A DNA stretch of 64,000 nt from Oceanobacillus piezotolerans (GTDB lineage Bacteria > Bacillota > Bacilli > Bacillales > Amphibacillaceae), in assembly GCF_003665065.1 (NCBI RefSeq), contig NZ_RCHR01000002.1, positions 682,001 through 746,000 on the forward strand, read 5' to 3'. The translations under genes and the position numbers were made by a program. The notes beneath the pieces are model-generated. The model was not told the origin of the DNA. It searched no databases and was given only the letters and a program-made list of their open reading frames with translations. Shown piece after piece: positions 7,626 through 16,926 of the stretch. Position 1 is the first letter of the stretch; every line of letters begins with the position of its first letter.

Positions 7626-9038
7626 ATGAGTTTATTAGCCAGAATCCAATCAAAAAATGAAGAGAAAATGGAGAAACAAGCGGAACAACCAATCGTACAA
7701 GCAGTACAGCCGGCTGAAGAAGAAGTTATCTCATCAAAAGAAATAGTTGAGCCAGAAAAGGAGACAACTTTTATATCCGAGCCTTCTGGTGATTATTTGG
7801 AACTTAAAAATCTGGTTTTTAAATATATATTAAAAGAGCGAGCGGATGCGGAGATTGAGGACATCGTTGGTGACCTGGATGCCATTATCTCGGAAATTCT
7901 CCAGGAGAATGAAGAGCTAACTAATATTCAGGATATGAACCAGCTTAAGGATGAAATAAAAAATGATCTTACAGGTTATGGGCCAATTAATCCCCTACTC
8001 CTTGATGATAAGGTCTCCGAGGTGATGGTTAATGGTCCAAGTCAGGTGTATGCCGAGCGAAATGGCAGACTGGAGCTGACTAATGTAAAATTTCGCGACA
8101 ATGACCATGTCATGACCGTTCTCGAAAAGATTGTAGCCCCACTGGGTAGAAGAATTGATGAAAGCAGTCCAATGGTTGATGCACGCTTAGCGGATGGATC
8201 GCGGGTGAATGCGATTATTCCTCCACTGGCATTGAACGGACCAACGATTACGATTCGTAAATTTTCTAAGGATCCCTTTACGATTCACGATTTAGTTCGC
8301 TTCGGTACGCTGACAGAGGAAATGGCAGACTTTTTAAAGGCTTGTGTCGAAGCAAAGCTGAATATTTTCGTTAGCGGCGGAACTGGTTCCGGTAAGACGA
8401 CAACTTTAAATGTCCTTTCTTCGTTTATCTCAAATAAGGACCGCATTGTCACCATTGAGGATGCGGCAGAGCTTCAGCTTGGACAGGATCATGTTGTTTC
8501 ACTGGAAACGAGATCGCCCAATATTGAAGGAAAAGGAAGTATTGCAATTCGCGACCTTGTGCGAAACTCCCTGCGAATGCGACCAGACCGAATTGTTATT
8601 GGCGAGGTTCGCGGCGGAGAAGCGTTGGATATGCTTCAGGCAATGAATACCGGTCACGATGGATCCCTTGCGACAGGCCACTCGAACAGTCCTCGTGATA
8701 TGGTAGCAAGGTTAGAAACAATGGTACTGATGGCCGGCATGGAACTCCCAGTAAAAGCGATCCGCGAGCAAATTGCAGGTGCCCTGGATGTGATTATTCA
8801 GCAGTCCAGACTGAAGGATGGCACACGGCGAATCACCAATATTACCGAAGTCCAAGGATTAGAAGGAGATATTATTGTACTGCAGGATATTTTCACATTT
8901 AGGCAATCAGGAATAGATGAGAATGGAAAAATCATTGGAAAGCTTGTACCAACAGGCATCCGGCCGAAGTTCTATGAAAGAATGGAATATGAAGGGATTC
9001 ATCTTCCAGCATCTATTTTTACGGAAAAGGCGGACTGA
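7626..9038 (+). CDS. cpaF: CpaF/TadA secretion ATPase
   Basis: The protein has 470 residues and belongs to the type II/IV secretion ATPase superfamily; it powers Tad pilus assembly from the cytoplasmic face. It shows Walker A (SGGTGSGKTTTL, ~250), the Asp box region (IVTIEDAAELQL), the family 'RMRPDRIVIGEVRGGEALD' Walker B segment and a His box (GSLATGHSNS). The N-terminal ~80 residues are variable and charged. The gene begins 3 bp after tadZ and is followed by tadB within 6 bp. Confidence 0.95.
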   Translation: MSLLARIQSKNEEKMEKQAEQPIVQAVQPAEEEVISSKEIVEPEKETTFISEPSGDYLELKNLVFKYILKERADAEIEDIVGDLDAIISEILQENEELTNIQDMNQLKDEIKNDLTGYGPINPLLLDDKVSEVMVNGPSQVYAERNGRLELTNVKFRDNDHVMTVLEKIVAPLGRRIDESSPMVDARLADGSRVNAIIPPLALNGPTITIRKFSKDPFTIHDLVRFGTLTEEMADFLKACVEAKLNIFVSGGTGSGKTTTLNVLSSFISNKDRIVTIEDAAELQLGQDHVVSLETRSPNIEGKGSIAIRDLVRNSLRMRPDRIVIGEVRGGEALDMLQAMNTGHDGSLATGHSNSPRDMVARLETMVLMAGMELPVKAIREQIAGALDVIIQQSRLKDGTRRITNITEVQGLEGDIIVLQDIFTFRQSGIDENGKIIGKLVPTGIRPKFYERMEYEGIHLPASIFTEKAD

Positions 9039-9043
9039 TAAGC

Positions 9044-9967
9044 ATGAAAATAATTCTCTTGACTTCATTGTTTTTAACGATTTTTTTCTTTTTTATGGCT
9101 ATAGGTCTTTTTACGGCTTCCAAGCCAATTGAAAAAGAAAAGGAACGCTCTGTTAAAAATTCTCTTAAGACAATGAATCAGAAGCTTTCCATGCTCTTAA
9201 CGAAAAATAAAAAGAAGAGTAAAAGAAAAAACATTCTGGAGCAAAGACTAAGTATTGCTGGAGTTCCAATTAAGCCAGAAGAATTTATAGCGTTTAGATG
9301 GCTTTCTGCCCTATTTACTGGAGGGCTTTTCCATTTAATTAATGGAAATTTGATCATTTTAATTGTAGGCTTTCTTATCGGCTACCAGCTGCCAGCTCTT
9401 TGGTTAACAACAAAGGAGAAGAAGCGGATAAAGGAATTTAATAACGGCCTTCCGGGAATGATTACCTCCATGGTCGGTTCGCTTCGAGCAGGATTCAGTC
9501 TGCCCCAGTCCCTTCAGATGGTTGCCGATGAATCCTACTCTCCCATTAAAGAAGAAGTAGAGCTTGTCTTAAAGAAAATGCGATATGGCACTTCTCTAGA
9601 GGACGCTCTATTAGAATGGAAAGAACGAATACCAAGTGAGGATTTGGAATTAATGGTAGAAGCAATTGTTATCCAAAGGCAGGTAGGCGGGAATTTAGCT
9701 TTCTTATTGGACAAGATAGTGGAAACAATCAGAGGAAGAGCTAAAATTCAAAATCAGATTAAGACCCTTACCGCCCAAGGCAGATTGTCAGGCATTATAA
9801 TAAGTCTGCTTCCGGCAGTGCTTGGACTAATTATTTACTTTATGAATCCTTCCTATATAGGAATGCTTTTTACGAATCCAATCGGAATCGGAATGCTTGT
9901 TGCTGGAGTCGTTGGCGGGATTATTGGCTTTATCTTTATACGTAAAATTACAACAATTGAGGTGTAA
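9044..9967 (+). CDS. tadB: TadB, type II secretion F-family membrane protein
   Basis: The protein has 307 residues. An N-terminal membrane helix is followed by a cytosolic T2SSF domain with 'FNNGLPGMITSMVGSLRAGF', the typical start of the domain, and two C-terminal membrane helices. It is an inner-membrane platform protein paired with TadC. It lies 6 bp after cpaF and 4 bp before tadC. Confidence 0.92.
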   Translation: MKIILLTSLFLTIFFFFMAIGLFTASKPIEKEKERSVKNSLKTMNQKLSMLLTKNKKKSKRKNILEQRLSIAGVPIKPEEFIAFRWLSALFTGGLFHLINGNLIILIVGFLIGYQLPALWLTTKEKKRIKEFNNGLPGMITSMVGSLRAGFSLPQSLQMVADESYSPIKEEVELVLKKMRYGTSLEDALLEWKERIPSEDLELMVEAIVIQRQVGGNLAFLLDKIVETIRGRAKIQNQIKTLTAQGRLSGIIISLLPAVLGLIIYFMNPSYIGMLFTNPIGIGMLVAGVVGGIIGFIFIRKITTIEV

Positions 9968-9970
9968 GCA

Positions 9971-10894
9971 ATGCTGGCTTTATATGGAAGTTTCTTTATT
10001 TTTACTACGCTGCTAACCTATGCATTAATTGGTATACCAGCCCAAAGAAAAGAACATATTCGAAAGCGAATTGAAGCTTATTTTGTTTCTAATACACCAT
10101 CCAATCAGACCGATATGGAAGAGCAACAAGCCTCTTTTTTCAAACGTGTAATCCAGCCTTTCTGGATTTCTTTGAAACGGAAATACGCAAAAAGCTTAGA
10201 GAAAGAAGAAGCATCCAAGCTTGAACACCTTCTGTTGAAAGCTGGTCAGCCATTTGGATTAAGTCCGGTAGAATTTAAAATGGTGAAGCTGATATTAATG
10301 GTTGGTCTTCCTTTATATGGGCTATTAATCGGCCTTCTTACAGGCATACAGACAAAATATATTCTGCTCATTATGATTTTCTTCCTTGGATTGGCGATTC
10401 TATTGCCTAAACAGTATTTGAAACAGCGAATTCAAAAACGAAACAAGCTCGCTGGAAAAGAGCTCCCAGATGTGTTGGACCTTTTAACAATTAGTCTTGA
10501 AGCTGGATTAGGGTTTGATTCCGCCCTATCCCAGGTGGTCAGTAAGAAAAAAGGTGAAGTCATCAAGGAATTTAAGATAGCTCTAGAAGAAATGAGGTTA
10601 GGAAAAACACGAAAAGAAGCCTTATCTGCAATAAATGACCGTCTTGACTCAGAAGAAATGCGATCCTTGGTTTATAATGTGGTGCAAGCCGAAAAATTGG
10701 GGATTGGAATGGTGTCTGTTTTACGTGTACAGACAGAAGACTTACGGGAACAGCGCAGGCAAAAAGCCGAAGAGGCAGCGATGAAAGCTCCAATCAAAAT
10801 GATGTTTCCATTGGTTCTCTTTATTTTTCCAACGTTGTTTATTGTTTTATTAGGACCTGCTATATTACAAATCATTGAAGCATTTACACAATAA
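9971..10894 (+). CDS. tadC: TadC, type II secretion F-family membrane protein
   Basis: The protein has 307 residues. The T2SSF domain 'KELPDVLDLLTISLEAGLGF' has the LP.xLD...EAG signature of TadC. Membrane helices lie at the N-terminus, around residues 110-140 and at the C-terminus. It is the platform partner of TadB and the last gene of the pilus operon. A terminator-like hairpin follows. Confidence 0.92.
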   Translation: MLALYGSFFIFTTLLTYALIGIPAQRKEHIRKRIEAYFVSNTPSNQTDMEEQQASFFKRVIQPFWISLKRKYAKSLEKEEASKLEHLLLKAGQPFGLSPVEFKMVKLILMVGLPLYGLLIGLLTGIQTKYILLIMIFFLGLAILLPKQYLKQRIQKRNKLAGKELPDVLDLLTISLEAGLGFDSALSQVVSKKKGEVIKEFKIALEEMRLGKTRKEALSAINDRLDSEEMRSLVYNVVQAEKLGIGMVSVLRVQTEDLREQRRQKAEEAAMKAPIKMMFPLVLFIFPTLFIVLLGPAILQIIEAFTQ

Positions 10895-10918
10895 AGTTCT
10901 TCATTGTCTACGTGTTTG

Positions 10919-10956
10919 AAATCCGAACTAATTCTATTGAATCTTAGTTTGGATTT
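10919..10956 (+). terminator. Hairpin after tadC, probable operon end
   Basis: AAATCCGAACTAA pairs with TTAGTTTGGATTT (13 bp with one G-U) around a 12-base loop. The following run (ATTAGTTTC) is only moderately U-rich. It starts 25 bp after the tadC stop. Confidence 0.55.
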
Positions 10957-11190
10957 ATTAGTTTCTAATTCCATCTGATCCAAAAAACAGATAGTTGAGC
11001 GAATAACTAAGAGGTTTGCTGCAGTTTTCCCTAAGTTGCTCTGAATCTGTGGAAAATGAGCGGCCTTCGCTAAGGTCACTCCATCTTCCTAAAAAGTTCG
11101 GAACCTATCAAAAGCTCACCATCAACTCATCACATAGTCCCCTTCGTTTGCATCCCCTCCTCTAATATAAGAGAATTAAAGTAGATATTC
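10957..11190. other. Intergenic stretch, no gene recognised
   Basis: No convincing coding frame or known RNA is visible between the hairpin after tadC and the LLM gene. The minus-strand open frame across it also covers the tadC end and looks like a shadow. Confidence 0.5.
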
Positions 11191-11211
11191 TTCAAAAAGG
11201 AGATCACTCAA

Positions 11212-12213
11212 ATGATTCCATTAAATATTCTAGATTACTCCCTTATTGATGAAGGAGAAACTGCAATAGAAGCATTACAAGATACAGTAAGCCTTGCAAA
11301 ACTTGCCGAAAGACTAAACTTTCACCGGTTCTGGGTACCTGAACAACATCATGCATTTTCAATCGCAAGCAGTTCTCCAGAAATGCTGATGATGTATTTA
11401 GCAACACAAACTAAGCGTATTCGCATTGGATCGGGTGGTGTCATGCTCCCACATTACAGTCCTTATAAAGTTGCTGAAAATTTCCGAACACTCGAGGCCT
11501 TTCATCCTAACCGAATAGATCTTGGCATCGGCAATAGCCCAGGTGGCAGGCTCGTTCAGCGTGCTCTAAACGAGGGAAAGTCAAAGAGATTAACGTACGA
11601 GGAACAGACCGAGGATGTATTGCACTTTTTAAAGGATGATTCTTTGAAGGAACACCGTTTTGGAAAATTAAGAGCGACACCTATTATTAAGACAACCCCT
11701 GAGATATGGATGTTAGGAGCTGGTGGAAGCAGTACGAAAATTGCCGCAGAGAATGGAACAGCCTTTACTTATGCACATTTCATTAAACCGGTTGACAAAG
11801 GGCGCGAGGTAATAGCAAGTTACCGAGAGCATTTTAAGGCATCTCCATTCCATGCAAGCCCTCTCGTATCCATTGCCGTTTTCGCAATTATTGCTGAAAC
11901 AACCGAAGAAGCAGAAGAACTCGCGCTTGCCTTTGACTATTGGATGCTATCCCTGGAAACAGCAAAAAATCCGACCTATTTTCCATCTGTACACACAGCA
12001 AAACAGCAAACGTATAGTGCATTTGAAAGGAAAAAAATAAGTAATACAAGGAAGAAAGCAATCATCGGAGATCCTGAAAAAGTGAAGGCGGAAATTTTAC
12101 AGCTTGCAGAGTTTTATCATGCGGATGAAGTAACCATTATACCGAACTTCCCAGGGACGGCGAATCGGATGAAGGGAATTGAATTGTTGGCAGAGGCATT
12201 TGGAATGAAATGA
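11212..12213 (+). CDS. LLM-class flavin-dependent oxidoreductase (luciferase-like)
   Basis: The protein has 333 residues and a bacterial luciferase-like TIM-barrel pattern: 'FHRFWVPEQHHAFSIASSSP' near the start, then 'IRIGSGGVMLPHYSPYKVAE' and 'RIDLGIGNSPGG'. This is typical of the MsnO8-type branch, FMN- or F420-like oxidoreductases of unknown substrate. AAGGAGATC precedes the ATG. It is a single-gene unit ending in a terminator shared with the convergent M14 gene. Confidence 0.88.
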   Translation: MIPLNILDYSLIDEGETAIEALQDTVSLAKLAERLNFHRFWVPEQHHAFSIASSSPEMLMMYLATQTKRIRIGSGGVMLPHYSPYKVAENFRTLEAFHPNRIDLGIGNSPGGRLVQRALNEGKSKRLTYEEQTEDVLHFLKDDSLKEHRFGKLRATPIIKTTPEIWMLGAGGSSTKIAAENGTAFTYAHFIKPVDKGREVIASYREHFKASPFHASPLVSIAVFAIIAETTEEAEELALAFDYWMLSLETAKNPTYFPSVHTAKQQTYSAFERKKISNTRKKAIIGDPEKVKAEILQLAEFYHADEVTIIPNFPGTANRMKGIELLAEAFGMK

Positions 12214-12345
12214 TTTTCGATCTCGGGAGAATCATTCGCGTCTTCATTCGCCTTGTGAACGCCCTTTTCGCTCACTGAGCTAATAAAGAATACCACCTCT
12301 CCAACTTCAATGGACAGTCTCCCATTTTTACCAGCAATTGCAAGC

Positions 12346-12379
12346 GAACCGAACAGCGCTTACCGCTGTTCGGTTCTTT
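12346..12379. terminator. Terminator hairpin between convergent genes
   Basis: GAACCGAACAGCG and CGCTGTTCGGTTC form a perfect 13-bp stem with a 5-base loop, followed by TTTAATAA on the plus strand. It lies between the LLM gene and the minus-strand M14 carboxypeptidase, directly after the latter's stop. Confidence 0.8.
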
Positions 12380-12389
12380 AATAAGCTTA

Positions 12390-13439
12390 CTATTCAGCCG
12401 TTCTAGTAGTTTGAGTCTGCAACGTATCCCAAAAAGCAACATCTTTATCGTGGATCGAACCATCCGAAATCGCTCTGGCTGTTACTTCCAAAGTGTTTAC
12501 TGTTTGTTTGATCAAATAACCGTTACTTTTCTGACCGAGTACATAAGAGTCATAAAAATGGTCGGACATACCACGCATTTCAAAAAGTAGTGTGGAAATT
12601 CCGTACTCAACGGCAATGCCATTACGAGAAATGGTTTCAGCGGAACCTCCATTATATTTGCCTAGATGTCCCCAGCCAGTTGGATCAATCTCATCAAATA
12701 CGACAGCACCTAATTGTTTAGATTTATGAACGACTTCAGGATCAGCGTTTTCCGTAGTTGGATAAAGAATCGATCCGGACACTAACTCTCCATCACGTTC
12801 ACTTTGTGCTCCCTGATGATGAAGGTCTATCATATAATCAATATCATATTCACTTAATACATTATTATGAAGCGCCTGTGTTTCCGGGAAAATTTTATTG
12901 ACATGGTCACGGTTTAAATCTTCCCCTACTGCATTGTATCTGGTTAAATGGCGATCTCCATCCGCAATATAATCATCTAAATCAAAATCGACGTCCCCCA
13001 TTGCTCCATCGGGATTTAGCATGGGAACAATTAGCACATTAAGATTATCGAGAATCCCTTTTGTTTTCCCGGTTCCCAGGTGTTTAATAAATTCAAGCGC
13101 TCCTTCTGTCGTCAACTGTTCGTTTCCATGCTGCTGTGTGAGATAAAGAATTGTTGGGTTATCTGGGTTGGAGATGTATTTTACAAGATATAAATCCCGG
13201 CCCTTCATCGATTGACCAATCACTTCTAATTCCATTTGGTCCTGTTTTGCTTCCTGTTTTTCCAGAAAATTAACCATTTCATCATAGGTTTTAAGTATAG
13301 AAGTATTAACCTGCTCATTTCCATTGTAATTCGGACCATTACCTACTGCGTTGACAACTGGTGAAGTAAAGCTTGTCCCTCCTATAACAAGCGCCCCCGT
13401 AAGACTTAACGTTAATAATGTTTTGTTTAACCTCTTCAT
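12390..13439 (-). CDS. Secreted M14-family zinc carboxypeptidase
   Basis: The protein has 349 residues with a signal peptide (basic MKRLNK, hydrophobic core, cleavage near VNA at ~32). The M14 zinc ligands are visible as HGNE (H104, E107) and the His in DLHHQG (H207/H208); the catalytic Glu is likely E287 in LLFEMRG. It would trim C-terminal residues from peptides outside the cell. The substrate side (A, B or peptidoglycan-type) is not readable. A second M14 gene is divergent, 350 bp away. Confidence 0.9.
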   Translation of the reverse strand: MKRLNKTLLTLSLTGALVIGGTSFTSPVVNAVGNGPNYNGNEQVNTSILKTYDEMVNFLEKQEAKQDQMELEVIGQSMKGRDLYLVKYISNPDNPTILYLTQQHGNEQLTTEGALEFIKHLGTGKTKGILDNLNVLIVPMLNPDGAMGDVDFDLDDYIADGDRHLTRYNAVGEDLNRDHVNKIFPETQALHNNVLSEYDIDYMIDLHHQGAQSERDGELVSGSILYPTTENADPEVVHKSKQLGAVVFDEIDPTGWGHLGKYNGGSAETISRNGIAVEYGISTLLFEMRGMSDHFYDSYVLGQKSNGYLIKQTVNTLEVTARAISDGSIHDKDVAFWDTLQTQTTRTAE

Positions 13440-13789
13440 TTTATCCCTCCATCTAATCGTAATAATGTAATTTTTCGATAATCATGGAGATAAACCCTTT
13501 TAATAATCTAAAAATAAAGAATGTTACCTATATTAAATAATAACAAATGCGTTATGACTAGTTAATAATAGTGAGTAAAAAGAACAAAAGCTTATCTAGC
13601 AGCTCTCTGAAATATTTACCTTATTTAAAACTTAACCAAGATAGCGTTTAAGATCCTCGTCTAAAACAGTTAGGGCAAAGGAACGGTGAATAAAAGACAA
13701 ACCGTACTATAGTTTCAATTATTCTATTTCGGAAGGAAATCCAATAAATAAAAAGAATATTCTTAATATCAAAGATTGGAGGGAATGTT

Positions 13790-14980
13790 ATGAAGAAAAG
13801 AAGTAAGATTGCGTTGTTAAGTGGAGCCATCCTATTAAGTGCAGGTCTCGTAACACCAGCATTGAATTCTACAGTTGTATCTGCAAACCCATCAGAAGTT
13901 AAGAAACCATCTATCTCAGGGTTCATAAATCATGATGAGCTAAAGCGAAAAATGGAACAATTAGAACAAACAAGCAATGGAAATGTTGAGGTAAATATCG
14001 TTGGTTATTCCAACCATGGTCGCGAAATATATAAAGCAACCATTGGTTCAGGCGATAAAGTGGTATTCATCCAAAGTGAAATTCATGGAAATGAAAAGGT
14101 GGGTACAAAAGCGTTATTAAATATGATAGAAGAAATCGGAAAAAGCAATTCCCCTGAACTCAGACAATTAAGAGAGGAACTTACCATTGTGGCGATGCCA
14201 ATGGTCAATCCGGATGCGACAGAATTAAACCGCCGCGGCAATGAAATGACATGGGATGAGGTAGTAGAGCAATTCCCACAGTTGGCAGGTTCGCAACCTT
14301 CTTGGAACTATTACACATACATTAATCAATATTGGGATTATGCATCAAACCCTGGATTTGATGTCAATAGAGATTTTAATCCTGACTTGAATTATGTTCC
14401 CCAACCAGATGACTTCCCGAACCGCTCATCAGAACCGGGCTGGTTTATTACTCCTGAAGCTCAAACCATCCGAGATGTTTACAAAGACTTACAAAATCAA
14501 TTTGGTAAAGTAGACGTATTTGTCGATTTGCACCATCAAGGAGAATATGTCATTGAAGGAACAGATGATCCAGTAACATTATCCCTATCTGGTGTCTTTG
14601 TACCCGATCCAAACACACCAGAAGGAGAAAAATACCGTGATTATGCCGACACTTATAATGGTGAATTCTCTAAACAGTTAAATATTTCTGCTTATCAAGC
14701 ATTACAGCAAATGGGCAACTCCCCATTTGGAAATATATCCTTGTATCCGCAAAACCTGGACTTGCCAGGAACTGCCCTTGGATCCTTTGCGCTAAATGGA
14801 AGTGGTGCTGTTTTGTTTGAAATCACCGGTCAAACCCAAAGCTATGGACAGAAGAAATTAGGCCAATTAACAAAAGCTGTCAAGACCGGCCTATACGGCA
14901 TCCTAAATAGCGTTGCAACCGATGAAATCTATGAATTGGACGCAGAAGACTATGACTCTATTCCTTTAACAGAAAGGTGA
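13790..14980 (+). CDS. Secreted M14-family zinc carboxypeptidase (second)
   Basis: The protein has 396 residues with an N-terminal signal peptide (MKKRSK, hydrophobic core, VSA near residue 32). Zinc ligands are HGNE (H99, E102) and DLHHQG (H248/H249); the catalytic Glu is likely E344 in VLFEITG. It is longer than its divergent neighbour, with an insert around residues 150-225 rich in Tyr, Trp and Asn. GGAGGG precedes the ATG at good spacing. The pair may be old paralogues given the shared motif frame. Confidence 0.9.
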   Translation: MKKRSKIALLSGAILLSAGLVTPALNSTVVSANPSEVKKPSISGFINHDELKRKMEQLEQTSNGNVEVNIVGYSNHGREIYKATIGSGDKVVFIQSEIHGNEKVGTKALLNMIEEIGKSNSPELRQLREELTIVAMPMVNPDATELNRRGNEMTWDEVVEQFPQLAGSQPSWNYYTYINQYWDYASNPGFDVNRDFNPDLNYVPQPDDFPNRSSEPGWFITPEAQTIRDVYKDLQNQFGKVDVFVDLHHQGEYVIEGTDDPVTLSLSGVFVPDPNTPEGEKYRDYADTYNGEFSKQLNISAYQALQQMGNSPFGNISLYPQNLDLPGTALGSFALNGSGAVLFEITGQTQSYGQKKLGQLTKAVKTGLYGILNSVATDEIYELDAEDYDSIPLTER

Positions 14981-15008
14981 AGCATGGAGACGGTTCTTTT
15001 GCTTCCTT
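14981..15008 (+). repeat. REP-like short repeat, copy 1
   Basis: This 28-bp element contains GACGGTTCTTTTGCTTCCTT and begins on the base right after the M14 stop codon. It matches the element at 18781-18808 at 26 of 28 positions. Similar 'ggggacggttct' elements are scattered in Bacillaceae genomes and resemble REP/RAYT-type repeats. That link is from memory. Confidence 0.6.
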
Positions 15009-15144
15009 GCTTGAGGATGACTCTGCTCTGGTCATCCGGTTTTGCAGGAATTATGCAATAGGGTAAGGGGCTGTTATTCTGAAGAAATGAGAAATAAGCC
15101 ATACAGAAAAAGGAGTGGATCTTTCAAAATTAGGTGAAAACTCT

Positions 15145-15187
15145 GCACAACAAGCGGATTTTATTAGCTTGTTGTGCTCTTTTTTTA
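15145..15187 (+). terminator. Rho-independent terminator
   Basis: GCACAACAAGC and GCTTGTTGTGC form a perfect 11-bp stem with an 11-base loop followed by TCTTTTTTTATT. It is the likely end of the M14 transcript, 165 bp after the stop. Confidence 0.85.
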
Positions 15188-15262
15188 TTAAATTAACAAA
15201 TCCTCTTAAAGAGCTTCCCCTCAATTTATTGGAATTTGTCCAACGTTCAAAACCACTGAAAA

Positions 15263-15376
15263 TTAATCCATGAAGATCGCCAGTTTCAGCCTCAATTCCC
15301 CCCCATCCTTCATGTTAAACACATAATCCATAGAATAAATTCCGTCGAAACAAAACTGTCCGATATCTTTCTCCAT
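15263..15376 (-). other. Short open frame, possible gene fragment
   Basis: A minus-strand frame of 37 codons (MEKDIGQFCFDGIYSMDYVF...) has protein-like composition, but no ribosome-binding site was seen and both sides are non-coding. It may be the remnant of a decayed gene. The rest of 15188-15535 shows nothing I can name. Confidence 0.25.
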
Positions 15377-15546
15377 CACAACAACCACAAATTACCGGAT
15401 CTTATGCACCTACCACCTTCACTTAAATAGGCCCAAAGAATCAACTTCTCCCTAATAAGTTTCTAAATAAATGAAGTGGGGTATTTATCCTCTGAGTGAC
15501 AAAAATTTACATTAAACAACTTAATATTTAAGAAGGAGTGTACATA

Positions 15547-16836
15547 ATGAAAAAGAAATGGACTTTTTTCCTATTTGCAATCTTACTGCTATTCATTAGT
15601 GGATGTTCCAATGATGCAGAAGCAACAAATGCAGATGGAAAAATCGAATTGGACTTTTGGACCTTCTGGGGTTCTGAGACTAGGAGACCAATTATAGAAA
15701 AAATGATAGATGACTTTAATAACTCCCAAGACGAGATTGTTGTAAAACATACATATGTACCATGGGGAGATATCTGGACGAAGAATCTGGCAGCAGTAGC
15801 GGCTGGAAACCCGCCTGACGTGATCGTCAACGATATCCGTTCTGTTGCTTTGCGGGCAGAAAATAACCAAGTAGAAGACATAACTGATTTAATGAGTGAT
15901 GGATTAGAAGAAAAATTTGATCCTAAACTATGGGAAACGGTTGTTCACGAAGATAAAACATACGCATTGCCGTTTAACACCGATACCAGATTACTATATT
16001 ATAACAAAGATGCATTTAGAGAAGCAGGACTTGACCCTGAGAAACCACCAAGAACATGGGATGAACTCAAGGAATATGCAGAAAAGCTAAATATTAAAAA
16101 TGGTGATACCTACGAACAAGTTGGATTTTACCCAGGCTGGGGCGATTTTGGACCAATTTCATGGATGATTAATGCGGATGATGGTGTGCAATTGATCGAT
16201 GATGGCGAAGTAAAAATCAATACACCTGCTAAACAGGAAGCATTGCAGTGGATAGTAGATTTTAAAGAAGACTTAGGTGAAGAAACGGTTCAAAATATGT
16301 CAGCTGAGTTTGGTAGTGAACAGCAGAATCCATTTATTAACGGCAAAGTTGCCATGTGGATAGAACCTGGTACTTTCTTCACACAGCTTGATCAATTTGC
16401 TGGGGACATGGATTATGGTGCAGCACTAATCCCTTCCTTTACAGAGGAGACAGGAAATTGGAGTTCTGGCGGTGGCTTTGTATTGGAAATCCCTAAAGGA
16501 GCAAAGAATCCAGAAGCCTCTATGAAATTTATCGAATATATGACAGATGTGGAAGCACAAACCTATTGGGCTGAAAATAACTTTGATAATGTAGCCAATA
16601 TAGAAGCAAGTGAGAAGGCTCTGGACAACCTAGATGGAAAAGCAAAAGAAGTCTATCAGAAAACATTAGAAAGTCTGGAAGAAACCGACTTTTCAACTGT
16701 CCCGTTAGAATATCCGGATTATACGGACTTAGTAAATCCGAATATCGATGATGCATTGCAAGGTGATATGTCAGTGGAAGAAGCATTGGAAAAAGCGCAA
16801 AAAGATGTAGAAGCATCGAAACGGGAAACAGAATAA
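15547..16836 (+). CDS. ABC sugar transporter, extracellular substrate-binding lipoprotein
   Basis: The protein has ~429 residues. A lipoprotein signal ends in LLFISGC, so the mature protein is anchored by Cys20. The body is a family-1 extracellular solute-binding protein: 'LDFWTFWGSETRRPIIEKMI', 'AAGNPPDVIVND', 'PFNTDTRLLYYNKDAF', 'GKVAMWIEPG'. These proteins bind oligo- or monosaccharides. The chosen ATG has AAGGAGTG nine bases upstream; GTG at 15538 is less likely. Two permease genes follow. The sugar cannot be read from the sequence. Confidence 0.9.
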   Translation: MKKKWTFFLFAILLLFISGCSNDAEATNADGKIELDFWTFWGSETRRPIIEKMIDDFNNSQDEIVVKHTYVPWGDIWTKNLAAVAAGNPPDVIVNDIRSVALRAENNQVEDITDLMSDGLEEKFDPKLWETVVHEDKTYALPFNTDTRLLYYNKDAFREAGLDPEKPPRTWDELKEYAEKLNIKNGDTYEQVGFYPGWGDFGPISWMINADDGVQLIDDGEVKINTPAKQEALQWIVDFKEDLGEETVQNMSAEFGSEQQNPFINGKVAMWIEPGTFFTQLDQFAGDMDYGAALIPSFTEETGNWSSGGGFVLEIPKGAKNPEASMKFIEYMTDVEAQTYWAENNFDNVANIEASEKALDNLDGKAKEVYQKTLESLEETDFSTVPLEYPDYTDLVNPNIDDALQGDMSVEEALEKAQKDVEASKRETE

Positions 16837-16867
16837 AACAAAAAACATAATCAAGTAATAAATGGCT

Positions 16868-16893
16868 CCCCATCGTTGTCAATCATGATGGGG
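16868..16893 (+). promoter_or_regulatory. Intercistronic hairpin between binding protein and permease
   Basis: CCCCATC pairs with GATGGGG around a 12-base loop. It lies in the 90-bp gap after the binding-protein gene without a strong U-tail. Such hairpins often stabilise the upstream message so that binding protein exceeds permease; that role is inferred here. Confidence 0.5.
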
Positions 16894-16926
16894 GTCACTT
16901 GTTTCTAATTGGGAGGGTGGTTAAAT

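Noticed and set aside
10672..11079. Minus-strand open frame over the tadC end
   Set aside because: Mostly antisense to tadC; no ribosome-binding site or known domain.
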